Shown: positions 46,826 through 60,793, counted from the stretch's first letter. The stretch is 64,000 bases of DNA from Diogma glabrata (GCA_963693315.1 OY856187.1:378338553-378402552); one strand, 5' to 3'. The notes: generated by a model not told the origin, from the letters alone. Program-made: numbers and translations.

Positions 46826-49800
46826 TAAATAATAATAGACAAAATGTTTAATGAAATTAATATTTCATAATATTCATAAATCAATGTATTAACCAATATC
46901 GAAACTAGATTATGTGAATTTTAATATTTTAGTTTTCATAATATATTAATTAAGTTAATCAAATTTTATTTCACTTTTTTAACCAAATCATACCTAATTT
47001 TTGTTCGTTAATGTAAAGTTATTGTTTTCACCACTTGTAGCCGAATATTCATTTTTATTTCAATAATCAAAATACATAAATATTTTAAATATTTTAATTT
47101 AATTAATTCATAACACCAAAGTTAAAACTTAACTCCTCTATAATTCTATGTAATTTAACTAATCGATTTTATTTAGAAAAAGACTTTTTATCTACCTCTG
47201 TCTCTGTGGCTTAAACATTTCATCAAACACCAAACTTAACCCATACATTGGAAAATCTACCATATGTATTAAAAAACAAATGACACGACAGAGAAAAATC
47301 AATCAAATACTACCAAACAAAAGAAACATAAGGTCCTTCAAAATTTAATCAAATATTCATATTGCAAACATGTACCAGAAAAACCTAATAATATCAATCA
47401 ACGCTTCTCCGCATGATTAATTTACTTTATTTTTGTTTAAAACAAGAAAAACTGTATTCGTTTCAAAATGACAAAATAAAAATAAACAAAAATATGCGTT
47501 ACAGTGGAACGTCATATGCAGACAGATGTTATTTATGAAACGAATCTTAAATTGTTTGATAGTACTGAAGGTCTGTGTGGGTTATAGTTTAAAAGAAAAT
47601 GTCTATTTAATAGACGTATGTTGGTCGTTACATATTTTGACGAAAGTCGGATTAAATTTCGATAAGATTAATGATTTTTGTATGTGTTTATCATGAAAAT
47701 TTTATTGACTTTCAAAAATATTGCTTGCGATTGTATGACATTGTATGACATTGCTTGCGAAACCGACACAATATCTATCTTGATTTTTGCATTTACACCA
47801 TACAATTTCAAACATAAAATATTGTACACATTTAAAACATGGAGACTTCATGATGTAAAGGGACTATAATTCTTACTCTTCAACACATTTTATTAAAATA
47901 ATTTAATTATTTAATTATAAGAAAATTTAATTATTTTAAATATTCATTTAAAAGAAATAATATATTTTAAGGGGGTTAAACTTTCCAAAACCAGAATAAA
48001 TGTTTCTGTGTAACCTCACAAAGGCAAATATTCTAACAGTTAATGACAAAAATAGATTAATGTAAGTGAAATGCCTAAATTGAAGAACATTGACCCATCT
48101 AAATCATTTAATTCAATGGCTTACAATAAATTTTACAAATGTCTCGATGGATACAGACCTATCCCAATTTGTGAATATTCATCTCCACTGTGCTAAGCTT
48201 CTACCGTTTTGACTATATGTGCCTATCATATCCAAATCGATAACCAAAAATTTTAAAAATATTTTAAAGATTCTTGCCAAGCTGCTGTTTGTTTGCAAAA
48301 TTGACTAAATCAAATAAAAATTTGCACGTCGAACTCGCAAAACTATAGTTAATTTGAATCGTGTTTCATATATGACGAATTTCCAACATATTACATTGAC
48401 TTTGATAGTCTTAATTTATCGCTAATAGGCTTTCGTTAAAAATTATCTTGAGAGCAGCATATTAAATAAAAATAAATTTTACGATCAAACATTCACGCAA
48501 ATCTTGTAACCAGGCGCGAAAGTCACGCGTTGAAGTTGTAAAAAATCGGTGCATCGTGCAAACGCTTTCTAAAATTAGTAATTTGCTGTCCATGTGAAGA
48601 AGATTATTATAATCATAAAAAATATAGTCCGTTGACGACATCTGTTACACGAATACATAGTGTAACAGATGTCATCAGTCGCCAATAAATGAAAGATTCG
48701 CTTTGTGTAATAAATTTTAAGCGTTGTAAAGACTGACGCGAAGATCTGCACGTCTTCACTGGCTGTGATCAAAACCCGACATTATTTAGAAAAGAAACAG
48801 AAGATCCATACAATCTACTGATTCAGTCCGACGACTTTTTCACAGCCTTTGCGATTTTAAGCGCATTGAATGACGATAATTAATCGTTCAGATGTTATAA
48901 CAAAGATTGAAAAATTCGTCTGCTGATCGATTATACATTCAAAAAAATTTAATCTGTAAATGGAATGATAAAACTGTCTACGAAGGGTCAACTCCAGGAA
49001 AAAACAAAAATATAATTTTTCTTCAGTTGTATCGAAAACCCTTGTAGCACATATACAAACTGAGTTGCCCATTTCGTTAACTTATAAAACACTGAATAAA
49101 TCAGATATGTTTCTTAAAATTTTCGGCTACTAAACAAATTCTTTTACTTACAACTGTTTTACGGAAAATGAATAATGATATATGTGAAATTATATGATGT
49201 TTCTCTGCACGCGTATGGTTTTCAAGTCTTTAACACGTTTGTCGGTTTGCCAAGCTCCTTACCACCCTATATTAGCAAATCTATTTTGAACTAACCCATG
49301 ATACTAACATTTAATGGAATGCATACCTCAATTTATTATAGTGATTATCAGTTTCATCTTTAAAATTTGTTGGACCCTGGGCTAGTTACAGTTGGGACTC
49401 TATATGGAAAAAATAAATCTGGATATTATAAATTTTCAAGCATAACTGAACTTGAGTGTTATGCAGAAGCCTGGTTCTAGACCTAGTAGGACTGTTTATT
49501 TGAGAGATACAATTTTTAGTTTTGACCACGTTTGGTTAATTGCTTTTGCTTTGTGGCCTTTGATCGATAGCAAATCTTTAAATTATGTTCTCTATTTGCC
49601 TTAGTATTAATTTTTTGTTATAATTTTATAATTTTTTATTTATGACTAAATTACAAACACAATTACAACAATCATATTATATATGATTGTTATTAAAATT
49701 ACCGGTAATCTCTTGAAACTCTACGCAATAGCCGCTTATTAAAAAAGCCAGTAAATTTGCAAACTCTTGTCGTCAAATAATGATCCAAGCGAAATTTATA

Positions 49801-50147
49801 ACTACAGCAGCGGTTAGCGAATAAGATTAAAATAATATTTGTTCGATACTTCCTATACATAAGCAATTAACTACTTAACGCTTCTTTACGCTGGCGAGAA
49901 ACTTTCTTTCGGCTTACCTTACAACCTCTATTAATTTACGCCCTCTCTTTATTACTTTACGCCCTCTTTATGTTACAAAATCTTGATATATTTTTTTTAT
50001 AACATTAATAAATAATAAGAAATGTAAGAAATGTTGTATGTGCCACAGTCGTAAAGTTAATTTCAGTCCTCGCGAATGGTTACCCTCGACTAACGCCTTG
50101 AGAAACAAAATCTCTTTTTGGCTGAAATTTATAATTACACCCTTTGT
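46826..50147. other. 3.3 kb without recognised genes
   Basis: No gene or transposon found. Two small hairpins stand out: 48634-48676 and about 49666-49690 (ACAATCATAT...ATATGATTGT). A TGTATGACATTGTATGACAT repeat lies at 47732-47752. Confidence 0.5.
48634..48676. repeat. 43-bp hairpin
   Basis: GACGACATCTGTTACAC and GTGTAACAGATGTCATC pair over 17 positions with one mismatch around a 9-nt loop. It has no terminator-like or transposon context. Confidence 0.8.
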
Positions 50148-50470
50148 ACATAATAGTAGATTATGATGAATTAAAGCTAATGATTTTGGACGTATGTGGA
50201 GTTTGCGAATTGAGGCGTTAGTCGAGATTTGTATCCATATGCAGTCTAAAATAGCTAATGTCCGTGCGTTTAAATTGTTTAATCTGAATCAAAACTTGCA
50301 TAAATTTTTAAATAAAAATATGTAGAAAAGGTAACTTTTAACGAAAATATTTGTTATATTTTCAAAAAATTGTGTTACTATGACAATAAAAATAACAAAT
50401 ATTTTGATTGGATTTTGAAATTATGAATTGAAAGGTGTTTTGATAAAAATTTTGTTTTTTATAAAATAAA
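50148..50470 (+). repeat. dispersed repeat, copy 2 (partner at 2848-3185)
   Basis: It shares, in order, ATAGTA.ATTATGATG, GATTTTGGACG.ATGTGGAG, AAAATAGCT and CTATGACAA.AA blocks with 2848-3185. It is diverged and of unknown family. Confidence 0.55.
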
Positions 50471-52652
50471 GTAAATATGATAGAAATGTGAATACACGTA
50501 GGTCAAACGGTTATTATTGGACAGAATATAACCAGATTGTCGGTAAGTATCTAAGTATATAGCTTTGAAAAAATGCCAAACTGATCATCTCTTCTAGAGA
50601 AAAAAACTTAGGTAAAAAAAGAAATATTGTTTAAATAAACTTCTTTAAGGAACAATTAACAAACTCATTCGCACCTAAATTCATTTTGATAACTATAATA
50701 AAAACTTTACTGTTCTGCTTAAACTCACCTCAATTACTCAATTAATATCTAGTCTTAATAAAACCCAACAGATTGTTGTTATTTAAATTTCCTACGACAA
50801 AATATAAGTTTTAATTATTTTCCTAACCACAAGCAATATTGTTCTTAACTTGACTCACTTGCATTACTTATTAGTGCGTCATGTAGATATACATAAAAAA
50901 CATTATATCAATCGACAACTTGCACCTCTAAATACAAAAACCTAGAACAATGCAACTAAAATTTCTGCATACAATTTTGTACAGTTTTGTATATTTAACT
51001 TTTGATAGTATCTGTATCTCACTTTATCGAAACTAAAATTAAACCTTCAATAATATAAAAATTAATTATCATGATCTGTCGTACTCTGACTATTAATCAG
51101 ATTTTAGATCGATATCCAATCCACCTTTTTCAATACGTGATCTTTTTTGTACGTCAATTTGTATTCAGAAAAATGACGAATATAAGAGAGAGAGCAGCTA
51201 ACGTACTGCTATCGATTACAATTTAGTAATTTTTTCTTCAATTTTATTCAACTATTTTTTTTAATTCTGAACCAAAAAAAATGATCTAACACAAAAATTA
51301 AATGAATTTAACAACAAAGAAATCGTTATACATTCTTAATCAAACAAAAATCAGATGATGGATAGCTTGAGTATGTAAAAAAATATAAGAAAAAGTTAGT
51401 TTTGCGATGCTACTATTCATATAAATAAATCCGAATTTGTATTTTTTATGTCAAGACATATAAATCAAGACATAAATCAAGCCGCTATCAAAGATAACTT
51501 CGAGCCAGAATATACATACATAGGTCAATGGTTTGTTGAATATCTGTTAGAATAATGCAAAACGTTGGAAAAATTTGAGTAGATAAAAGTATTTGACTAA
51601 ATTAAAATTTTAATCCTTGGATGGCCTTTTTTGGCGTTCGTTAAGGCAGGAGATTCCTACGAACAGTGCATTGAGTGCGCCAAAGAACTCATGCATTTCA
51701 CTACTATATGTTGTCTAGTTCTTCAGTAGGTTTTAGGTTACTTTCACCGTCAATCACTGTTCTGTTTTGTATGGGTATTTTTGGAACCACTAATAGGAGA
51801 GAATCACTCAGAATAGTTTTAAAGATGCTTCAGTTAGCTTTCATTTTGTTTTGTTGCTAGTTAAGTTTATAAGGGTGTTTGATCTTATTTGCAATGATAA
51901 TCTTAAAAGCAAAGTTCTGCAACCATTTTCTAGTTCAACAGTTTCTTTAAGCCTGAGACAAAAGTAACGACTTATTAGCTTCATATTTTAGTAATTATAA
52001 CCGCGCTTTCATCACACATCAAAGATAAAAATAAATTCTGACCCAAAATTTACTAAGGAAATAACATATTTTGTTGGTATAACATTTGCTTTGATATCAG
52101 TTCTATGTGACGTGAATTGGTGCAACCCCAGAAACATTTTAAAATTTGCTTTTGAGTCACCATTTTCATTTTCTCCATCAAAAGTATAACCCCATCGTTA
52201 TATAAAATTTTAATGCTGATTTTTTTTTTTAATTCGAGTTGCTCACGGTTTTTGTATCGTAACTCGCTTAGTTTTAATGGAAACGAATTAAACTAGTACT
52301 TATTTTAAAGGTATTGCTAAGCATTATAAAAATATTTTAGAAGTTTTCTCCAAAAAATGCAACACTTTCCATTTTTTAACGTTGAATACTTCAAACCAAG
52401 TTGTTAAAAAAATATAATTCTCTTCAATGAGCTATAACTTCTTTCGTTTTGGACTTACAAAACTCATATAAATCCAATCTCTTTTTTGTTTTAAACTTAA
52501 TTTTTGTTCATTTCAACTTTTTTGATAGAACGCTAAGTTTTTGAGTTATGTGTGAAAAATCGTCAAAAACATGCTTATTTGAACGAAAAATGCAAGTTTT
52601 CAATTGCGAATAACTCGAAAAATATCGATCTATGAAAACAACGTTTAGGAAG
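50471..52652. other. 2.2 kb without recognised features
   Basis: No supportable gene, RNA or repeat was found. Confidence 0.5.
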
Positions 52653-54233
52653 ATTACTTCAGTTTTGACAAAACCTGAGTATTGCATTCAAAGTCAAAAG
52701 TGAAATTCTCGCCCCCACCTTTTTGGCATTTCTCGAGGTTTTAGGACCGATTGATTCTAAAAAAATGTGTCTGGCTGCCTGCCGGCCGTCACAACCTACG
52801 AAATCTAGAAAACCGCTGGACAGATTTCAAAAAATTTTTTTTCTAAAAACAGGTTTACTCAATAATAGGAAGAGCCAGCAGTACGATGTGTTCGATAACT
52901 GTAACGGAAGTGTGTCAAAAATATCGTCAAGTGTGTCAAAACAAGGAAATTTGCATATTTTTTGCTTAAAAAACGTTCATTTTAAGTCAATAGAAACATT
53001 GAGTTTGAAGAAACTTTGATGGTCGGGATTGGTATGTGAGACCAAAAACTAGATTATTGCATTATAAGTTTGTCAAACAAATGTTGTCAAGTGTGTTAAA
53101 AGAAAGATTTTTATTTATTATTTTACCCAACTTTTTGGAAAAAATAAAATTAATTATTTGTATGACATGAAATTTTATTATTATTAAAGAGACTTATGTC
53201 ATTATAAGTTTGTCAAAAAAATGTTCTCAAGAGTGTCAAAAGAAAGATTTTGATTTATTTTTTTACTCAACGTTTTGGAAAAAAATAAAATTAATTATTT
53301 GTATGACATGAAATTTTATTATTATTATAGAGAATTATGGCATTATAAGTTTGTCAAAAAAATGTTGTCAAGTCTGTCAAAAGAAAGATTTTCATTTTTT
53401 TTTTAGAAAATAATAAAATTATTTATTTGGATGAAATGAAATGTAATGATCATGATATTATTATTATTGAGAATATTATTGCATTATAAGTTTGTGAAAA
53501 AAATATTGTCAAGTATGTCAAAAAGTTGATTTCATTTATTTTTTTAGACAATTTTTTGAAAAAAAAAAATTAGTTATTTGTATGACGTAAATGTGATATG
53601 GAAATTTTTGAATTTGTTATAGTTTTTGAAATATTTTTGGAATTTTGAAAAAAGTTTGTATATTTGATAATAGAATATTTGGAATATTTTTAGAATTTTG
53701 AAAAATTTAAAATTTTTAATTTTATAATTTTTGGAGTTTTGAAAAAAAGTTTCAATTTTTGATTTTGTTATAATTTTTGCAATATTTTCAGAATTTTCGA
53801 AAAAGTTTAATCTTTGATTTTGTAATAATTTTTGGAATATTTTTAGAATTTTGAAAAAAGTTTGATTTTATTTAATTTTTACAATATTTTTGGAATTTTG
53901 AAAGAAATATGAATTTGTGATTTTGTAATATTTTCTCGAAACGCTAAATGGAGAGGTTTTTGAGTAGTTTGCTGATTGTATAACTTTTTTACTATATTAT
54001 GTTGATTTATGATCTGTTATGATTTTCCGGCAACGTATTGATGTTTCGTGTTAGTTTTGTAATAAATTTCTAAACAGAGATAAAAAAGTGAGTTATGTTT
54101 GATAAACATCGCTGCCCAAAACTAAAAACAATGTCCTCATAAAAGTTTTATGCTGAAAACTATATCAAAATCCTTAACCAAAACCGATGTCTTGATATCT
54201 CAGAGCTTGAGATTTCAGCCCCTCCATATTTTT
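52653..54233 (+). mobile_element. Dispersed family F, copy C
   Basis: It starts ATTACTTCAG (52653); the 5' hairpin has drifted to CAGTTTTGACAAAACCTG. It then carries the GC-rich block (GCTGCCTGCCGGCCGTC), AGTGTGTCAAAA motifs, four units of about 140 bp (GCATTATAAGTTTGT at 53059, 53199, 53340 and 53481), A/T-tract units and the 3' block ending CAGCCCCTCCATATTTTT (about 54233). Its 3' hairpin has lost symmetry (CAGAGCTTGAGAT). Confidence 0.9.
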
Positions 54234-54834
54234 CACATAAAATGTGTCTCTTTATCTATTTTCGGGGTTATTTTGAGTGAAAAAATTCCACCCCCGAGAA
54301 GGGGTGCAACTACCCCCAGGGTAAAAGCACAAATTATCGCTATGTCACCTTTAATTTTTGAGTCATCCCTTAACTATTCAGCAAATTTCAAGTTAAATGG
54401 TCAAGGTTCAAAGATTTCAGACCCGAAAACGTTTGGTAACTGCACTATCAGTGTAGTATGATGTTTGGTAGAGCGTGCAGGTCTACCAGTTGGTCGCGCA
54501 CGCAACTCTATATTCACCCCTCGCTTACTCATGTGGGCGTGAATTCAAGTGACCAACCTCACTCACAACAAATTGTTGACCGAACACTGAATCTAACTAT
54601 AACACATGCATTAAATGCCACCCAGGATATCCAGAAGGGAGAACGGCCATCTCACAACCATTCCTAAATTAAGTTTGCTCTAGCTTTTCAAAAAAGGTCA
54701 AAGTTCTGGTCCTTCGAGCCGGATATAAGAAGCAGGTATTCAAGATTTAGTATTAATTAATATTTAATATCATTTTAGTTTTTTTTGTTTATATCGAACA
54801 ATATTTATTTTTTGTTTATATACATTGGATATCT
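54234..54834. other. DNA with a possible tRNA-like segment
   Basis: GGTAGAGCGTGCAGGTCTACC and, 60 bp later, GTGAATTCAAGTGACC (54470-54560) are loosely like box A and box B of a tRNA-derived SINE, but neither is a good match. The frames at 54150-54461 and 54458-54667 show no protein motif. Confidence 0.35.
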
Positions 54835-55110
54835 TTGAACTCGTCATCGTCATCAAGTTACAATTGTATATGAGTATTATATTTTGGAATTGTCATCGTC
54901 ATCGAACAACAATTTGTAGTTATTGAATATTATATTTTGGAATTGTCTTCGTCATCCAGTCACAGTTGCATATTGAATATTATATAGTTTGGAATTGTCA
55001 AGTGTCATCGAACTACAGTTCGTAGTTAATGAATATTACGCCTTGTCAGGCATTTTTGGAATCATCGTCGTCATTGATCAGTGCCGTTAATTTACATCGA
55101 ATACTTTGCC
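54835..55110. repeat. Minisatellite, about 50-65-bp unit
   Basis: GTCATCGTCATC-like starts recur at about 54844, 54892, 54945, 54997 and 55061, each followed by ACAGTT/ACAATTTG...GAATATTA. The units are diverged. Confidence 0.75.
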
Positions 55111-56865
55111 TTGTTAAGCAAGGTAATCTTACGAGGAGCATTGCAATAAATATATTATTCATAAAGTCCACTGGCCATTTTCGAAGTCAAAAAGCTTGAG
55201 ACATAGTTGTAATTACTCTTCATACTGTGTAGTTTAAGGTCCAGGCGTAAACCTCGTTTCAGGCTATTTTTGTTTTTATAATGATTACAAATTAATTTTT
55301 TATTTGAGCCATAATCGATTGTGTAAAAATTACAAAACCACAAAACTCTCCCTTAAGAACAGCTGGATTTTTTTATTTATTTGTGAAAAAAAGGAACAAG
55401 TATAAGATTGGACAGACAATGAAGAAAGGCTTAATTTATTTACGAGTAGGTATTGTTTGATCGAAAGTTTAGGTCTGGTCGAACAATACTAGAATCTGAT
55501 CAGATATGTGCATTTCACCGCTTTACATATGGAAAGTGATGGCGCCCCCTGAAACAATGCCAACACCCTGAACACAAATTAAAAAAATTTTATAAAACAA
55601 TGAAACAGATAGCTCTAAGACCTGTATCCTGCTCAGCTCTTGGCTTTTGCTGACTCATGAACAAAAGTTAGCAGCAACAAAATGTTTGATGGAGACTGTT
55701 GCACCAGGGGTATGCCCATCAAGTATTTTAAAATTCTATTTATTTTAAAATTTAAGTATTTTAAAATTTAAGTCTTTTTTCCCACTTTCTCCAAAATATA
55801 TATATTTTTATGATTATGATTAATTTATTAGACATTAGAGAAATTTGGTAGTTGATAATAGAACACTTTAGAATAGTTAAACATTTCCACTGTTTTTAAA
55901 TTTCTTATGAAATTTTCCTCAGGAAGAATATTAAAATGAATTTAACTTAATCCTCAAAAATGTCAGTAAATTATAAGCTGAGAAAATATGAAATATAGAG
56001 TTTGGAGGTTCATCTACTCTGATCAATCAAATCCTAACGGCTTCAATGTTTCTCCTTTTTTTAATTTTATGCACCAATGTTTTATTTAGATTAGTATTTA
56101 ATAAACACTAAATTGATGGATTATTTCAAGGTACGCCACTGCATATTTTATTTTGTATACCATGTATATTTTAACGAAATAAAAATTAACTTTTACAAGT
56201 AATAATCTACTGTTTATTTGTGGGAACTAATAATAAAACCGCAATCCCACAATAGAATCGGGGCATTGGGCGGCCACTTTGACCTCTCTCTATTCAAGGT
56301 CAAACGCACCACATTTAAGAGGTGGCAAACTGCACTTTTTCTTATCACAGTACTACAAATACATCCTGAAAACTGTAAGAAAAATCAAAGGTATCGACTA
56401 TGACAGCCTCATATAAGCTGTCCAACTTAAAAAAAAATTGCTCTTAAGTGTAGAACTGTAGTCTCCAAGGTGACTTTTTCAACAGTGTCTCTCATCTTTG
56501 GGATTTCTTACCTTCGTAGGTTTTCCGTGATGACTTTAATTCTCAAAGGTTTAAAGTTGGCGATCATAAATTTCTCAGAGAAACTTAATTTTCATTCCAT
56601 TCTTATCCCTAGTGGACATTTTACCTTCGCAAATTCAGAGACGTTAGGTTTTAATATATTATACTTAACACTATACATGCCTAACTTGGAACAAAAAAAC
56701 GCTACAGTAAATTACTGTAGGTAAAGAGAACGGGAAATAGAAGTCCGACTAACAGAATATTTTCCCGTTGCAGAACAGGACGACAAAGTCTTGCTGACTG
56801 GTAAAGACTTGCTGACGAAGTCTTGCTGATGGACAAGAATCATAAAAAAATCAAGAAGTGAAATA
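55111..56865. other. 1.7 kb without recognised genes
   Basis: No gene found. Small frames at 56218-56403 and 56470-56724 have no motif. An AGTCTTGCTGA motif repeats three times near 56780-56830, beside the tRNA-like head, and may belong to that SINE. Confidence 0.45.
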
Positions 56866-56937
56866 GGAGCCGGGTTCGAACCCAAATCCCGAGATAAAGA
56901 CTCTCAGGCTCAACCGACTGAGCTAGCCGGACCAGAC
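56866..56937 (-). repeat. tRNA-Lys-like SINE head
   Basis: The minus strand reads GGTCCGGCTAGCTCAGTCGG, then TTGAGCCTGAGA, a loop that would place anticodon CTT (Lys), and GGGTTCGAACCC. Boxes A and B are near consensus. The 3' side (GGCTCCT) does not pair with the 5' acceptor side, so it is a tRNA-derived SINE or tRNA pseudogene and not a working tRNA gene. Confidence 0.75.
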
Positions 56938-58448
56938 AAAAAATTTACCAAAAGAATAAAAACAAAAAGAGAAAAATAAGACCAAACCCAAAAAAGTGAT
57001 TAAAAAATGCCCAAAAACAAATCCAAGAAAAACTTGATGAGAAAACAAGAAAACCATTAGGATAGGTTGCAGCAGAGCAATCGAGTTAATTCGGCAACCA
57101 AAATAAAAACAATTTAACTACAACATATAAAATAAAGGGGGTTTTGGAAGGTTGCTTTGGATGGTGAAGTCCGCGGATGGAAATTGGAAGGTGAAGACGA
57201 CGGACAGACGACCAGAAGACAAAGATGGTCTAGCTATGAATCCAAAAAACAACGGCCCGCATTTGTGGCTTACCGTTTCCTGGTAAGCGAAAGACACTAC
57301 CAGAACACTCTGTGTTTGAGAATAATAGGTTGGTGTAGATGTAAAGAGAACGTCAGCTATGGTAGCCCAAACGACAGACGATCCTTATCCCTGTTATCGT
57401 CTACTGTTCTGCGCTTTTTGCACCCTCTAACAGGTAACGCTCCAACAAATAGACGTATCGAAGACCATGGCAGTTAGATAACTTGAGCGTACAACTTGGT
57501 GCTCCTGACTTCATTGAGAACCCGCGAACGTGGTTAAATAATCAAAGTTGAATTGATCTAGATTTTATACCATCAGGAGCTAACAAAATGGGTCAGGGCT
57601 ATGTCACTTCACCACTTACGAACCTCTCGCAGCAGTCAAGAATTTCCACCCAACCAAGGTACGTGAGATCCTAAACCCCGTTAGGAATATATCTGAAGGA
57701 CTCTTCCTATACCTTTGAGGTTTTAAATTAAAGTCAAACACACAAATATTCATGTTGTCGGTATGTTAAGGATTAACAAACTCTGCCTTTCATCCCCAGA
57801 ACAACATCTCAACAACAAACACACAAAAATGTATGAAAATACAAGATTTATCTGTGCGTCAGGACTGACAAGGAACTTGCCTTTCGCCCAAAAAACGAAT
57901 CTAAACAAATAAAACAGAACTGTTTGCGCGTCAAGACTTACAACTACCTTGCCTTTCGCAGACAGAACAATACTAAACAAATAAAAAAGACTAACCAAAC
58001 AAACTGTACGAGTCAATTGTTTTGGCTGTTGACCTTCTGCCCTTGCCATTCCTATATCTGTATTATTATAATTTGCAAGCAGATAATATGCAAGCATATT
58101 AAGCAAACTTATCCTGTAATCCACCTCAAAAAATTTAATAATCACTTTTATTGACACATGATGTCAAATTGACACAATTCTAAAGCCAGAAAAGTCTCTG
58201 CAAATCGAGATAGCCCAGAGATGGAGGGATCAGATTTTTGTTGATTTGTAATTTTTTTATTTTCGTTCTACGGATGGGACAATCCAGCGTACTACAGTTC
58301 CTAGCGGTGAGATATCTCTACCCAAGGTGATATCTTAGGATACTGGCGGAGGAACTCTATCCAGTCAATGGTAGAACTCTCAATAATAGTTATGGAATAT
58401 TCCACGATGATGCGACATTTATGCTTGAACTTTTATCTTTGAGAAATA
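56938..58448. other. DNA with no recognised gene
   Basis: Two longer frames (57157-57477 plus; 57750-58157 minus) have no motif. The second spans a 72-bp direct duplication (CTTGCCTTTCGC at about 57879 and 57951), which explains its internally repeated protein. Confidence 0.45.
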
Positions 58449-58740
58449 CAGTGCGTTACATGATCAAGGAATAGGCTCCTAGCTGGATTCTTCGAAACCC
58501 AATTTAAAATTTTTTGGTTCAAATTTGTTTAACAAAATTTGCTTTTTTACTTTTATTTCTATTTATTTCATCCAATCACAATTGCCCTATGACATATTTT
58601 ATTATGTGATAGAATTTGTTGTTATCTATTCCTTAAAAAAGCATGAAAAAAACAAAAAACGGGTTTATCAACACTTTTGAATGCATGTTGTTGTGGCACC
58701 TTGGTCTTACACGGGTTTTATGTGTTGTTGTGACACATAC
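58449..58740 (+). repeat. dispersed repeat pair, copy 2 (partner 40100-40390)
   Basis: It shares, in the same order, GTGCGTTACAT, a run of TTTTATTTC blocks, TATTATGTGATAGAATTTGT and GAATGCATGTTGTTGTGG with 40100-40390. The copies are diverged. Confidence 0.6.
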
Positions 58741-60793
58741 TCTAATGTCTCAAAGACAACACATTTTATTTTAAGAACAAATTACCTCTATTCGTTGAAG
58801 CGTTTCAGCCACCAATATTAACTAAACAGTTACTCAAAGAAACAAACTCACCACCAGTTCCTCAATCTATTTCAACATTTCATTTAATACACAATCAGTA
58901 TTTGAGTTATTAATTATCTATAGCTCGTTCATCACAAGTTCACAGTTCATCACAATCCAAAATCACTACGATGGATAGTCATGATAAAGATCGGATGATA
59001 CAATAAAATATAATTCAACCGAACACCAAAAAATTTAAAATATGTAGTTTTAGTTAAAGACGAAGTACTAAAATTAAATGAAGCTAATCTAGATTACAAG
59101 ATATTGTTACGTTTTTTTGACCTTACTTTCGAATACACCAGGTTTTTATCTCAATTCAATAAACACAAGTCCCAAATCTCTTCCGAGTTTGATCACTGAT
59201 TACTGCGCAAACACACCAGGTTTTATTAAGTATTCAACAACCTAATTGTTCCACATGCGCTCCACAACAAACCATAAAACTCATTGCAACTGTGTGTCCA
59301 ATCCGACGATACAATGGCGACATTGCAGACATCCATTGGGCAACTCCCGATGTAGTAGCATGGATAGACCACTCGATGTAAACATCTTATGTTCAAATGT
59401 ACTGCCCAATGCTCAAACATTTTGCTTTTTACTTTTTAACTAAAAGACGCGCAATCACATTGATTGTAAGCTCATTTAATGTGTATTTATGTTTTGTTTT
59501 AGGTAGATTTCACAGAAAAATCTACCTAGTTTAAGTTTTATTTTTGTTTTTTAATGTGTCACATAAAAAACCATACGCTAAATAAAATAAAATTGTTCCA
59601 CAACAACAGGAAAACAATACAGCAAACAATATTCCTAACTAGAATATTCTTTCAACAGCTTCTGAAACTCCAATAGTTTATTGTAGAAAGTACACAGCGG
59701 CCAAAATAATACACAAAATATTTCCACTTAATAACACTTAAAACTTTATTCACAATTAAATATAAAAAACATTCTTCTATTTACACGATTTTATATGCAC
59801 GGTACAACTTTCGTTTACAATTAATTACATTACACTTAAACTATTTCTACTATCGCAACTCTACATTAACGCAATCTAAAATGAAACTACCCTAGTTCTA
59901 CAAGAGAGAATTACAATTCTGCATAATTTCTCGTGTCTTTTAGGAAAATCTATTCTATACACAAAAATATCCAGAACAGAAATCTATGTAATAATTTTCG
60001 ATATATGTCTTTTTTGTTTTAGTCCTTGTTCCAAGAACCGAATGTGACATTGATTTTATTTTCGAAATATTAATATCAAAACTGAGATTTTTAATTTCAT
60101 TACGTTTATGTAGATTCTTAACAATATATTTATATCAGAAGGATATTCAACGTTGCTTCCATGATTTGAATTATAAGTCACGTTTCAGTTTGTATGATTA
60201 TTCTAATTTGATACCGTTAGACACAACACCATCATCAACATCCGCCGGCATCTAATTCACATCGGCATCGTTGGCTTAACATTGGCATAACATCAACTGC
60301 AACATCTTCAACACAATCAACGGTACAACAGAAGTCTTTTATCAGGCTTTAAAGATTCGTCCTAAGATTTGTCTTTTGACCATAGCGTGACTATGAGCGC
60401 TGGTTTTTGAATATTTTAAAAGATATAGGCGTTCTTCGTTCCGTTTTAGAGAGGCTAGCGAGCTGTCCAACATTTTTTTACTGATATTAGGTTCAACTCA
60501 ATCACGTAACCTATAACAGGTGTTTCTAATTTATAGTTACCTCTGATGAGTGATGGCACTATGACTCATCACTCATATTATTTATATAGATATTAGGCTG
60601 TTGGTTTAAAAAGTTTTGTCGTAAATGTAACCCCACCATACAATTTCAATGGTAGGTGGCGGTTTACATAGATATTGATATCTGTAGTGAATGTCACATT
60701 ATTTTTAAGCCCAGACGTACACTCAGAAAAACTTTTAGGGGAGATCTAATGTACTAAAACTTTCTTGCCAAACCAAATTAACTAATCAACAAT
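58741..60793. other. 2 kb without recognised genes
   Basis: CACACCAGGTTTTTAT and CACACCAGGTTTTATTAAG (59139, 59213) suggest a decayed repeat, perhaps LTR-like, but I could not pair its ends. A hairpin TAGGTAGATTT/AAATCTACCTA lies at 59500-59528. Overlapping frames at 59226-59443 on both strands have no motif. Confidence 0.4.

Noticed and set aside
56866..56937. Possible functional tRNA-Lys gene
   Set aside because: Boxes A and B look good but the acceptor ends do not pair, so it is treated as a SINE head or pseudogene.
57157..57477. 106-codon plus-strand frame rich in Arg
   Set aside because: No recognisable motif; composition alone is not enough to call a gene.
57750..58157. 135-codon minus-strand frame with internal repeats
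   Set aside because: The repeated peptide comes from a 72-bp DNA duplication; no known motif, and an opposite-strand frame overlaps it.
58741..59760. Possible LTR around the CACACCAGGTTTTTAT repeats
   Set aside because: No matching second LTR, no primer-binding site and no flanking duplication could be identified.
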